Assembly (NCBI RefSeq): GCF_014962245.1
Contig: NZ_CP063144.1
Span: forward strand, 1,168,582 to 1,232,581
Source: Thermosphaera aggregans
GTDB taxonomy: Archaea; Thermoproteota; Thermoprotei_A; Sulfolobales; Desulfurococcaceae
Length of the DNA: 64,000 nucleotides
Reading direction: 5' to 3'
Shown: positions 1-8,522 of the stretch, one piece after another
Layout of the letters: each line of letters opens with the position of its first letter
How positions within the stretch are numbered: the first letter of the stretch is position 1
Made by a program: the position numbers and the translations under genes
The notes under the pieces: model-generated
Told to the model about the DNA's origin: nothing
The model's database searches: none
What the model saw: only the letters and a program-made list of their open reading frames with translations

Positions 1-97
1 CGATAACGATGAGTAAGTGATTTCTAGCCAAACCCTCCTTAATCGTTCTCAAAGCCGATTCCAGGTCAGGATTTTCCAAAACCTTGGCGACAGCCAT
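1..97 (-). CDS. 5' end of a NucS-like mismatch endonuclease (partial)
   Basis: The first 32 codons of a minus-strand gene run off the left edge of the window. ATG is at 97-95. The visible peptide begins MAVAKVLENPDLESAL and continues with a helix ending in a hydrophobic strand (HLLIVI). Archaeal NucS/EndoMS proteins start with a similar 'NP..EEA...I.EGL.....L.V' pattern, so NucS, a replication-linked mismatch endonuclease, is my best guess. Only the extreme N terminus is present, with no catalytic residue visible, so this is a similarity impression. The 95-bp gap to the divergent gene at 193 is AT-rich and probably holds both promoters. Confidence 0.45.
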   Translation of the reverse strand, partial: MAVAKVLENPDLESALRTIKEGLARNHLLIVI

Positions 98-192
98 GCA
101 TTATCACTAACGGGTTTATCGCAATCACTAAATATTAATCCTACATGTAAATATTTTACTCCGAGAACACCACGTTAGACAAGGGGGAGTTC

Positions 193-828
193 TTGACGCC
201 CTCCAAGCCATTGATAGTGATAGAGCACTTGGAAACCGGGGTCAGCCCCTGGTTACTGCTCGAGTATCGGCACTGCTCTAAAATCTATGGGAAAGACTTT
301 CTACTCATCACGAACCTTCCTGCTAAGTATCATAGACTAATCGGAAAGTACGCTAACGTGTGCGAGAAAAGCGTTAAAACCTTGATCTCCGATGGCAAGT
401 TGGAAAAGGATTCGACAATTATTCTCGACCCTAAAAGCCCTGTTAAACTGGATTTCAACGCTCTGAGCAACGCTAAGCACGTAATAGTTGGGGGTATACT
501 AGGCGAACACCCGCCTAAAGGCCGAACGTACGAGTTGCTGACTAAGGAGTTGGAAGGTGTTAAATCGTTTAACATCGGGAATGGGCAGTTCAGCATTGAT
601 GGAACCGTTTACTATGTTAGCTACCTTCTTAACCATAGGAGCGATGAAGGCTTATCGTTTATCGATGGTTTGACCATTGAATACTTCGAGCCTGTTTACC
701 GTATCGTAAGCCTGCCATTTAGGTATCCTCTGGAGAATGGTGAACCGGTTATCGCGCCGGGGTTAAAATACTATTTACAGTACAGGAGGCTTCCCGAGGA
801 AGTGTGGAGGGAAATTAATGATCCATAA
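193..828 (+). CDS. SPOUT-fold methyltransferase, DUF431/Sfm1-like
   Basis: A 211-residue protein that resembles the archaeal DUF431 family, predicted SAM-dependent SPOUT methyltransferases related to yeast Sfm1, which methylates ribosomal protein uS3. Visible hallmarks are the central VGGILGEHPPKGRTYEL segment (about residues 98-114), typical of the knotted SAM-binding region, and the FRYPLENGEPVIAPGL region near the C terminus (about 176-191). The start is TTG at 193, chosen because a GGGGGAG Shine-Dalgarno lies at 183-189. The gene stands alone and converges on the small membrane gene ending at 837. The substrate in archaea cannot be told from the sequence; the family call is fairly secure. 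Confidence 0.75.
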   Translation: MTPSKPLIVIEHLETGVSPWLLLEYRHCSKIYGKDFLLITNLPAKYHRLIGKYANVCEKSVKTLISDGKLEKDSTIILDPKSPVKLDFNALSNAKHVIVGGILGEHPPKGRTYELLTKELEGVKSFNIGNGQFSIDGTVYYVSYLLNHRSDEGLSFIDGLTIEYFEPVYRIVSLPFRYPLENGEPVIAPGLKYYLQYRRLPEEVWREINDP

Positions 829-836
829 TTACTTCT

Positions 837-1124
837 TCACATGATTGAGTAGATCTCGTTCAACACGTATGACGTCAGAAGCCAGGATGCATAGTACGTT
901 AACAATCCTCTGAGGTAAAGGTTGAAAGCCTTAGAAGGTTTGTAAAACCGGTAGGTTAAGAAGATCGTTACAGCGTATAGGATGGCTGCACCAGTCCAAG
1001 CAAACGTGTTCAAATCCTTTAGTGAAACAATTCTTAATAGTCCGAGAAGGTAAACCAGAAATCCGTAAGAAACCCCCGCGATAAGCCTAAGCAAAACAAT
1101 CTTATCCTCCGCGCTCAGCACCAT
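837..1124 (-). CDS. Small three-helix membrane protein, possibly EMC6-like
   Basis: A 95-residue protein with three predicted transmembrane segments (about residues 9-32, 40-58 and 68-90), separated by short charged loops (SLKDLN, RFYKPSKAFN). The first helix carries an R-x3-G-x3-G-x5-LGL pattern (LLRLIAGVSYGFLVYLLGL). This recalls the Rab5-interacting/EMC6 family, of which small archaeal members are known; EMC6 is part of a membrane-protein insertase. That assignment rests on size, topology and a short motif only. The gene is transcribed away from the Rqc2 homolog, with a 71-bp divergent gap between them. Confidence 0.55.
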   Translation of the reverse strand: MVLSAEDKIVLLRLIAGVSYGFLVYLLGLLRIVSLKDLNTFAWTGAAILYAVTIFLTYRFYKPSKAFNLYLRGLLTYYASWLLTSYVLNEIYSIM

Positions 1125-1195
1125 GATTCATCCTCTTCAACTTCAAGAGATTAATTAGAGGAGAAGATTTTATAATAAACTGCTGGTGCTCGATA

Positions 1196-3190
1196 GTGCT
1201 TAAAAAATCCATGGACATCTTAGACGTCTACGCCTGGATATCTACCAATAAAAACAAGCTACTGGAGTGCTTCGTGGATAACGCCTACTTCTCGAAAAAC
1301 AAGTGGATGTTGAAACTGAGAGGTAAAAACCTTGGAACACCCTATCTCACCATACAGCCCGGTGCAAGGATAAACCTGTCCCAGACAGAACCAGCGTTGA
1401 AAACCATTGATCATTTCACAAGATTCCTTAGAAGCAGGCTGAGGGATTCTAGGATTGTCGAGGTCTCCATGCCAAGGTGGGAGAGGATTATCGAGTTTGA
1501 GGTTGAGAAACATGGTGAGAAAACCAGGAATATTGTTGAACTTCTCCCGCGGGGACTATGGGTTGTTACTGATTCAGAGTACAGAATAAAATACGCGAGC
1601 AAGCTAGTCGAATACAGGGATAGGGAGATAAAACCCGGTCTCCCATACAAGCCACCCCCGTCTAAGGGAGTGCCCCCTAGTGATGATTCGCTTGCAACAT
1701 CACTACTTCAGGGCAAAGACCTTGTGAGAGCACTCGTGTTCAACTGGGGCCTGCCCGGACATATTGCTGAGGAGATAATCTACCGTGCAGGGTTATTTCC
1801 ACGGAAAAACGACAACCCTAAAACCTTGTCCTCAAGCGACATAGAAGCATTGATAAACAACTACAAGCTACTCACAGATGAAGCAGGAAGAGGGAAAGGA
1901 TACCTCGTACTGGAGAAGGAAAACCTCCAATTATTCACCGCCTACAACCCGTCATTGTTTAAAGAGGAATACGAGTTTGAAGTGAAAGAGCTGGACTCGA
2001 TCGATAGCGCGATAGACATCTACTTCACTCGGTTAGAATCGCTCCTGGAGCTCGCGGAGAAACAGGGTGAGATGAAGGCAAAGCTGGATAGTTTAAACGA
2101 GAGAATACTACGGCAGAAAGAAATAATTTCTAATTACCAACGCCGGTTAGAGGAGTTAAGCAGCACGCTCTCCTTAATATACTCATACTTTACAGAGGTT
2201 TCCAACATTCTAGAATGCGCGAGGAAAACCAGGGAGGAGAAAGGATGGGAGTACATTGTTAAGAATTGCCCAGGAATAGTAAACATCCATAAGGATAAGG
2301 GAGAAGTAGAGCTCTCGGTAAACGGGAAAGTCATCACCTTGTCGATTAGAACACCCCTTGAAAAACAAATAGTAGAGCTTGAAAAGACTAAGGGAGAGTT
2401 AAAGAGGAAAATAGATGCTGCTTTAAACGCTTTAAAAGAAATTGAGAAGGAATATGACTATACGAAGATGGAGCTAAACAAGGTCTCAGTGTCAAAAATA
2501 ATCTCGATCAAGCCTAGATCATGGTATGAAAAATTCCACTGGCTTTTCACAAGGAACGGCTTCTTAGTAATAGGTGGACGAGACGCGTCACAGAATGAAG
2601 TGATAGTGAAAAAATATTTGCGGGAGAAAGACATCTTCCTCCATGCAGATATTCACGGGGGTTCTGCAGCAGTCTTACTAACAAACGGAAAAGACCCATC
2701 CCCCTCGGATATAGAAGATGCTGCTTTAATACCAGCTTGTTACTCAAAGGCTTGGAAAACCGGGATGGGGTTTATAGAAGTATTCTGGACCATGGGTTCA
2801 AGTGTGTCGCTTACGCCTCCTCCAGGCGAGTATCTTCCGAAAGGGGCTATTATGGTTTACGGGAGGAAGAATTACCTGAAAATTCCTCTGAGACTAGGTC
2901 TAGGTGTAGACGTGGTCTGCGATGAAATCTACGGACCATACTACAAGGTTTTCATATCACCGCCGGAAGTTGTGAAGGACAAGTCCGTAGCATACGCGAT
3001 TCTCGAGCCAGGAGATGATAGTGTTCAAGAAGTTGCAAGCAAGATAGCCGGTTACTTCAGCGAAATCCTAGGAAACTTCCACGGGTTCTCCGTTTCAATA
3101 GCCCCTGCAGAGATAAGTGGTTTCGTACCGGGGAAATCTGTTGTTAAGCTAATCCAACGCGGTGATAGACGGGTTGATTGTAAAGAATAA
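1196..3190 (+). CDS. rqcH: Rqc2/NEMF/RqcH homolog (NFACT-domain ribosome rescue factor)
   Basis: A 664-residue protein with the NFACT layout: NFACT-N/FbpA region (about 1-260), long coiled coil (about 280-450, with repeated ELEK/LKRKID heptads) and a C-terminal NFACT-R/DUF814 module beginning near KPRSWYEKFHWLFTRNG (about 440) with the conserved FLHADIHGGS segment. Family members bind obstructed large ribosomal subunits and, in bacteria and eukaryotes, recruit tRNA to add C-terminal tails to stalled chains. The GTG at 1196 gives the usual opening (MLKKSMDILDVYAW); ATG at 1211 is an alternative. A TATA-like TTTTATAATA lies at about 1168-1177, which would make the transcript nearly leaderless. 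Confidence 0.9.
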   Translation: MLKKSMDILDVYAWISTNKNKLLECFVDNAYFSKNKWMLKLRGKNLGTPYLTIQPGARINLSQTEPALKTIDHFTRFLRSRLRDSRIVEVSMPRWERIIEFEVEKHGEKTRNIVELLPRGLWVVTDSEYRIKYASKLVEYRDREIKPGLPYKPPPSKGVPPSDDSLATSLLQGKDLVRALVFNWGLPGHIAEEIIYRAGLFPRKNDNPKTLSSSDIEALINNYKLLTDEAGRGKGYLVLEKENLQLFTAYNPSLFKEEYEFEVKELDSIDSAIDIYFTRLESLLELAEKQGEMKAKLDSLNERILRQKEIISNYQRRLEELSSTLSLIYSYFTEVSNILECARKTREEKGWEYIVKNCPGIVNIHKDKGEVELSVNGKVITLSIRTPLEKQIVELEKTKGELKRKIDAALNALKEIEKEYDYTKMELNKVSVSKIISIKPRSWYEKFHWLFTRNGFLVIGGRDASQNEVIVKKYLREKDIFLHADIHGGSAAVLLTNGKDPSPSDIEDAALIPACYSKAWKTGMGFIEVFWTMGSSVSLTPPPGEYLPKGAIMVYGRKNYLKIPLRLGLGVDVVCDEIYGPYYKVFISPPEVVKDKSVAYAILEPGDDSVQEVASKIAGYFSEILGNFHGFSVSIAPAEISGFVPGKSVVKLIQRGDRRVDCKE

Positions 3191-3255
3191 TTTAAAATTT
3201 ACTATGCTATTACCTTATTATTGATTTTAAATTGTTTCAGACTAGGTGACACGGT

Positions 3256-4488
3256 ATGGAGAGAAACATAGAAGTAGAATTATTGAAAATGCAGAGCGTC
3301 AGAGCGATGAAGGTTGAATTAGTTGAGAGGAAAGGGTTAGGTCATCCAGACTATATCGCTGACTCCGCAAGCGAAGTAGCCTCAAAGGCTCTATCTAGAT
3401 ATTACTTAAAACACTTTGGAACAATTCTCCATCACAACCTAGATAAGACACTGCTGGTTGGAGGTCAGTCTTCGCCAAAATTTGGAGGAGGAGAACTACT
3501 TGAACCTATTTACATCATTGTCGCTGGCAGGGCAACTACTGAAGTTAAAACTAACGATGGCGTTGAAAAAATTCCATTCGGCAAAATAATTGTTGAAGCA
3601 GTTAAGGACTGGATCAAGAGTAATTTCAGGTACCTGGATCCCGAGAAACATGTGATAGTGGACTATATGGTGAGAAAGGGAAGCACCGACCTGATAACCG
3701 TTTTCGAAGCCGGTAAAAAATCCATACCCTTGGCAAACGACACTAGTATTGGAGTAGGATATGCGCCCTTAACAACCCTTGAAAAACTCGTGTACGAGAC
3801 GGAAAGACTGCTCAATTCACCACGGTTCAAGGATAAGCACCCGGCTGTGGGTGAAGACGTTAAAGTCATGGGGTTAAGAAGGGGGAAGACCGTAGCATTA
3901 ACGATCGCCGCTGCAATAATCGACTCACAAGTAAGAGATATGGGAGAATACATCAACACTAAAGACCTGGTGAAGGAGGCTGTCCTAGACCTGGCATCCA
4001 AGATCGCGCCGGATTTCGATGTAAAGGTTTTCGTGAACACTGCGGATCTCCCAGACAAGGGAAGCGTTTATTTAACTGTAACTGGGACATCCGCAGAGCA
4101 CGGTGACGACGGTGCCACAGGCCGGGGAAACAGGGCGAACGGGTTGATACCTCCAATGCGCCCAATAAGTCTCGAAGCCACGGCAGGAAAGAACCCGGTT
4201 AACCATGTAGGGAAGATATACAATGTAGTAGCGAGACAAATAGCTGAAAGGGTTTACAGCCAATTCAGCCATGTATTCAGCGACGTCTACGTTGAAATCC
4301 TCAGCCAGATCGGGAAGCCAATAGATAAGCCGTTAGTTGCTAGTATAAAGCTGATCCCGTTAGACATAAACATGGCGGAAACCCCGTCTCACATTATTAA
4401 CGAGATTCAAGCAATAGCTAATGAGGAGCTTGAGAACATTGTCAATGTAACTGAGCTTGTGTTGAATGATAAGGTCTCACTGTACTAG
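3256..4488 (+). CDS. mat: Archaeal S-adenosylmethionine synthetase
   Basis: A 410-residue archaeal-type methionine adenosyltransferase, which makes S-adenosylmethionine from methionine and ATP. Diagnostic segments are the N-terminal [16 protein letters not shown] (about 24-39), the glycine-rich [13 protein letters not shown], and the C-terminal [16 protein letters not shown] and [14 protein letters not shown] loops. Length is normal for the family. ATG at 3256 follows an AGGTGAC ribosome-binding site at 3244-3250, and TTTTAAATT at 3225-3233 is a plausible TATA box. The product would supply the several SAM-dependent methyltransferases in this window. It converges, five bases apart, on the DUF460 gene. 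Confidence 0.95.
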   Translation: MERNIEVELLKMQSVRAMKVELVERKGLGHPDYIADSASEVASKALSRYYLKHFGTILHHNLDKTLLVGGQSSPKFGGGELLEPIYIIVAGRATTEVKTNDGVEKIPFGKIIVEAVKDWIKSNFRYLDPEKHVIVDYMVRKGSTDLITVFEAGKKSIPLANDTSIGVGYAPLTTLEKLVYETERLLNSPRFKDKHPAVGEDVKVMGLRRGKTVALTIAAAIIDSQVRDMGEYINTKDLVKEAVLDLASKIAPDFDVKVFVNTADLPDKGSVYLTVTGTSAEHGDDGATGRGNRANGLIPPMRPISLEATAGKNPVNHVGKIYNVVARQIAERVYSQFSHVFSDVYVEILSQIGKPIDKPLVASIKLIPLDINMAETPSHIINEIQAIANEELENIVNVTELVLNDKVSLY

Positions 4489-4493
4489 GATAC

Positions 4494-6425
4494 TTACTCC
4501 TTAATACCTCTTGATTTTTGATACTCCTCTATAAGCTTCCTTATTCTTGACCTGGTTTCAAAAGCCTCTATCAGTTCCAGTTCCTCCCAAATATGACTAG
4601 CGGTTTCTTCAACGCTCCTTTCCAAAACCACGTAATCTTCTACTTCACCTAGTACTTCAGCCTTCACAATGGGAATCCTCAATACCCTGGAATCCACGGC
4701 TTGATCCTTTGAAGTCACGACATATCCCTTGATGGATTTTAAAAACTCTATTGTTTTTGACTCGATGATTCCTAATTCGGGCGTGAAAACCCCTTTGTGC
4801 CTTCTAACCTTTTCCTTCAACAAGTCATCCTCAACAATTTTGTTCAAATTAACGGCTTTAGGCAGTAGGATATGACTCCCTTCGGAAACCTTTACTATCA
4901 AATCTCTTAGCCACTTACGCTCTTTCTCCAAGGCTTCAATAAGGTTACGAGACTCCTCCAGCCTCCTGGTAAGATTCGCCAGGTTCACCTCTAACAGTGA
5001 GATTTTTCTCTCGTAGTCTTCATCATAGGTTTTCCTTGACTTAAGGAGTCGGACTTCGGTTTCAAGATCCTTCAGCATCTTCTCCTTTTCCTTCAGATCG
5101 TTCGAAAGCTTAAGAACAATTGCTTCTAAACTCCTAACTCTCTCCTTTAACCCGGAGTCGCTAACCTTCTCGAAATGCGTTGAGGGTTTATGTTCGATTT
5201 CAACCGGCTTAGAGTGTTCTTGAACTCTTCTCCGATATACTTGTTCCAAAACCTCCGAGAGAGACCTACCCTTGATTACCTCCGAGATTACTGAGTAGGC
5301 ATCAACACCTTCAATATTTCTCAACTTAGATTTCACTTCGAGAATAGTGTTTAGGTAATGCCTGTAGGCTTTCAGTGCCGCCACTAACGCGTCCCTGGCG
5401 TGAGAATCCTCGATCTGAAAATCATAGGTCTCTTTCAACTCGCTAACGAGCTTATTCTTCTCATCAACAGTTATGTCGCGTTCAGGAGCGTAAACTATTG
5501 CACCCAGAAGGGCGCCTATTTTCTTAACCAGTTCCGGTGGGTTTGAAACATCGGTGGCTACAACAACCACTTTGCCATAACTGGAAATTGTGGAGATTAT
5601 TTCATATCTGTCGATGGTTCTCCAGCTTTTCGCGAACACAGGGCGGCCGTCTAAATCAACGAGCGCTACTCCAACAGTCATCCCAGGGTCAATACCCATT
5701 ATTAAGGGTCTTTGAAGCCCTGTGCTCGCCACTAATGGTGTTGACTTGAACGGCTTCACCACAATCTTAACGTTCTTATAGCTTACTGGTTTGATCAACC
5801 CGTAGAGGCTTTCCCTAGGCGCGTAAACTATGAAAACACTCTTTTCAAGCCCCCCGCGGCTTTTCTTAACCATCATATCGTATTCAAGATTGTTCTCATC
5901 CAGTATCTTCTTAACCTCCTTGGTAGCTTGTAGTATCCCTGCTTTTATACTGCGTTTATAACGCTCCTGGCTCATCCCTCCCTGCGAAACACTCCTCCCT
6001 CTTGTGATGATAATCTTTGTTTTATTACTGAAAACCTGAACCTCTGAACCATAACCCTTGGAAGCCGCTACGGCGTTGAGATAGGCTGTTTTCAGCGGGG
6101 TTAAATCCATCCTGCTCCCAAACAACTCCTTGGAAAGCTCCCTTGTGCTCACGAATTCTGCTCCTATCTTAGTTACCTGGACAATTTTACACGTATGAGG
6201 TATTAGCTCCATTAATTTCTCAAGCTTATCAACACTGCTTGCGAGTTCGAAAACATTGTCAACCGCTATCACGTCAACATGGTGTTCAATAACCAACCGT
6301 AGAACCTTGTACAACGGGAGGTCCTCGTATGAAGCTACTAATTCACCATCTTTAAGAATCACTGCTGAGTACTTGGGCTCTTTAGAGCTGAGAGGGGAGC
6401 TACCGGCTTGAATATCGATTCCCAT
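4494..6425 (-). CDS. DUF460 protein with RNase H/RuvC-like fold and coiled coil
   Basis: A 643-residue member of COG2433/DUF460, annotated as predicted nucleases of the RuvC/YqgF RNase H fold. The second module is the clearest: IMGIDPGMTVGVALVD puts Asp246 on the first strand, ATDVS gives Asp292, and DSHARDALVAALKAY supplies Asp340/Asp345, a full RNase H-type acidic set. The N terminus (MGIDIQ with Asp4, and VIAVDN with Asp56) looks like a second, more degenerate copy. Residues about 420-530 are coiled coil, followed by a basic C-terminal domain. No experimental role is known to me. It stands 62 bp downstream of rio2 and may be the last gene of that minus-strand run. Confidence 0.8.
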   Translation of the reverse strand: MGIDIQAGSSPLSSKEPKYSAVILKDGELVASYEDLPLYKVLRLVIEHHVDVIAVDNVFELASSVDKLEKLMELIPHTCKIVQVTKIGAEFVSTRELSKELFGSRMDLTPLKTAYLNAVAASKGYGSEVQVFSNKTKIIITRGRSVSQGGMSQERYKRSIKAGILQATKEVKKILDENNLEYDMMVKKSRGGLEKSVFIVYAPRESLYGLIKPVSYKNVKIVVKPFKSTPLVASTGLQRPLIMGIDPGMTVGVALVDLDGRPVFAKSWRTIDRYEIISTISSYGKVVVVATDVSNPPELVKKIGALLGAIVYAPERDITVDEKNKLVSELKETYDFQIEDSHARDALVAALKAYRHYLNTILEVKSKLRNIEGVDAYSVISEVIKGRSLSEVLEQVYRRRVQEHSKPVEIEHKPSTHFEKVSDSGLKERVRSLEAIVLKLSNDLKEKEKMLKDLETEVRLLKSRKTYDEDYERKISLLEVNLANLTRRLEESRNLIEALEKERKWLRDLIVKVSEGSHILLPKAVNLNKIVEDDLLKEKVRRHKGVFTPELGIIESKTIEFLKSIKGYVVTSKDQAVDSRVLRIPIVKAEVLGEVEDYVVLERSVEETASHIWEELELIEAFETRSRIRKLIEEYQKSRGIKE

Positions 6426-6487
6426 TATCGTGGTAATCCTAGTCCACCATCACGTTGATTATCCACTTGAATTATTTATGAGTTATA

Positions 6488-7363
6488 CTACCCTAATATT
6501 TTCTTCAACGCGTCTTCAACCTGTATGTTGACTCGATAGACTTTATAGAAGAATTTAACCAAATACTCCACATCCCTTCTCAACAATTCCATCGATGAAG
6601 GATGGTCTTTGTAAACATACTGGGGCCAATCGATTATAAATGGAGCCTCATCATCTATTCTTACTATTATATTGTACTCGCTTAAATCACTGTGAACTAT
6701 TCCAACCTCCTGATACGCTATTCTCAACGTATCTATAGCCTTCCAAAAAACTTCTTCAGGGTTTTCAAGTTGAGGCCTTCTGTAAAGCTCCACGCCTTCC
6801 ACGTACTCGGTAACGACAACGTGTCTGTCATAACCGAACGGGATGGGGACAAGTGCCTTCTGTAAGGACAGTTCTTTCAAAGCCTTAAACTCTCTCTCAG
6901 CCGCAATCCTCGCTTGCTTATACCATGACGTGTGCGGTTCCTGAACCCATGTCCTCAGTATTTTGGTCCTGCGGAAACTTGTACGCCCTAATCTAAGGAA
7001 TTTAACCGCAACCCTTACTCCTCCAGGCGCTAAGCCGACGTATATTTCGCTCTCTTTTCCAACACCTATTTTATCACCCAGAGCTTCCAGAACGTTTTTC
7101 CTCACCAAGCCGTTGAGAGCCAGCATATCATAACCTAGGTAGGTGAGCCTATAACTCTTATACCCAGCTACAGTTTCTTTTTTCACCATTTTCAACCTGC
7201 TCAACTTGCTAAGGATTAGTGTCAAGTGTTCTTCGATAATCCTGGTTCTTTTCTCAATTAATTCCAGCGGAACATACTCGTATTTTGAAGAGTACTCTTC
7301 AATTGCTTTCAAAACTGCGAAATCTTTTTCCGTTAAGCTTTTATAAGCGAGCCCTATGTTCAA
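6488..7363 (-). CDS. rio2: RIO2-type atypical serine kinase/ATPase
   Basis: A 291-residue RIO2 protein, involved in the final maturation of the small ribosomal subunit. Residues about 1-85 form the N-terminal winged helix specific to RIO2. The kinase fold follows: P-loop GVGKESEIYVG (100-110), catalytic HSDLSEYN (Asp226, Asn231) and metal-binding IIDWPQ (Asp245). Length is normal for archaea. Its start overlaps the stop of mfnA by four bases (ATGA type), so the two are translationally coupled. Confidence 0.93.
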   Translation of the reverse strand: MNIGLAYKSLTEKDFAVLKAIEEYSSKYEYVPLELIEKRTRIIEEHLTLILSKLSRLKMVKKETVAGYKSYRLTYLGYDMLALNGLVRKNVLEALGDKIGVGKESEIYVGLAPGGVRVAVKFLRLGRTSFRRTKILRTWVQEPHTSWYKQARIAAEREFKALKELSLQKALVPIPFGYDRHVVVTEYVEGVELYRRPQLENPEEVFWKAIDTLRIAYQEVGIVHSDLSEYNIIVRIDDEAPFIIDWPQYVYKDHPSSMELLRRDVEYLVKFFYKVYRVNIQVEDALKKILG

Positions 7364-8505
7364 TCAAAACCACTCCTTGCATGGATTTTGTCCAAAGCCT
7401 TCAGCAATGCATCAACATGCGCTTTCGTTACATGAGGCATTATCACCGCCCTAGCCGCTTGAAGGGAGGGAGACTTGTAAAGAAATATTCCCTCCTCAAA
7501 CAGCTTCTTAACCATCTCAACGTAGTCGTAGAGTTTAGACTTCCACACCACGATAGGCAATACTGGTTTGAAAACCTCTACAAACTCTCTACTATCAAGC
7601 TCCTTGAATAGATACAGAGCCGTATCCTGCTGTAGGAGCGCTTGCTTTTCATAACCCTCTAACCCTATAGCTTTAACCACGGCCCATGAGGCCACGAGGG
7701 ATGCTCCAGGTCTAGTGCCTAGCAGTCCACAATTCATACCGGATGGTAAATAGTTCATTTCAAAACAGGCTTTTCCAACATATGTTTCATCCCTGAAAAA
7801 CAATAGACTTGATGGGATAGGCGCTCTACCATTCTTGTGCAGGTCTACCGAGATGCTGGAGACGCCCGGGTAAAACGAAAGGTCTGAATCAATGATCCCA
7901 TGTTTATGGAGGAATGGGATTAGCAACCCGCCGAAGGCTGCGTCAACATGCAAGTAGACATCGTGTTTCAACGCTACTTCCGAGGCTTCTTTAACCCTGT
8001 CGACAACTCCTGACTCAGTTGTCCCAGCGGTCACGACAACGGCGAAGGGATTGTAATCTCTAACATATTTTTCAAGAATATCGGGGTCGACAGGGCTTAA
8101 AGGATTCACAGGTATCTTAACCAGCCTTGAACCCATGAGTAGACACGCCTTGTCGATGGAGGCATGAACGGTGGAGGGAGCTACTACTACATCACTCTTA
8201 CCCCTGGAAACCCTTTTTGCCACGAACAATGCTAGTATATTGGACTCCGTACCCCCACTGGTGAACAACCCGTATCGAGAGCCATACAGGGATCCTACTG
8301 TCGCGAGCAGTTCTTTCTCAAGCTCTTGAACTATTGGAAACACCACTGGATCGTTACCGTTAACATGAATGAACAATTGGTAAGCGTAAACCCCTATAGG
8401 ATGAGGCCACGTGGTCATGGAGCCGAGAATTGCTCCTTCAAAATGTTTTGGCGTCCGCGAATACCATTCCTTCAACTGGGAAACGATCTCATCTAAATTC
8501 TCCAA
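7360..8505 (-). CDS. mfnA: MfnA-family PLP-dependent L-aspartate/L-tyrosine decarboxylase
   Basis: A 381-residue fold-type I PLP enzyme of the archaeal group II decarboxylases. Visible are the cofactor-binding SGGTESNILAL (83-93), the aspartate strand HVDAAFGG (186-193) and the Schiff-base lysine in SVDLHKNG (Lys224). Methanogens use MfnA to make tyramine for methanofuran; in other archaea homologs decarboxylate aspartate to beta-alanine for coenzyme A. With no sign of methanogenesis here, the beta-alanine/CoA role is the likelier one, by inference. It overlaps rio2 by four bases downstream and lies 17 bp from the TIP49-like gene upstream, suggesting a three-gene transcription unit. Confidence 0.88.
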   Translation of the reverse strand: MENLDEIVSQLKEWYSRTPKHFEGAILGSMTTWPHPIGVYAYQLFIHVNGNDPVVFPIVQELEKELLATVGSLYGSRYGLFTSGGTESNILALFVAKRVSRGKSDVVVAPSTVHASIDKACLLMGSRLVKIPVNPLSPVDPDILEKYVRDYNPFAVVVTAGTTESGVVDRVKEASEVALKHDVYLHVDAAFGGLLIPFLHKHGIIDSDLSFYPGVSSISVDLHKNGRAPIPSSLLFFRDETYVGKACFEMNYLPSGMNCGLLGTRPGASLVASWAVVKAIGLEGYEKQALLQQDTALYLFKELDSREFVEVFKPVLPIVVWKSKLYDYVEMVKKLFEEGIFLYKSPSLQAARAVIMPHVTKAHVDALLKALDKIHARSGFD

Positions 8506-8522
8506 TAAAATCCCTCAAGAAT

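Noticed and set aside
7285-7611. Plus-strand ORF of 108 codons across the rio2/mfnA junction
   Set aside because: It lies opposite two well-supported genes, has atypical composition and no ribosome-binding site.
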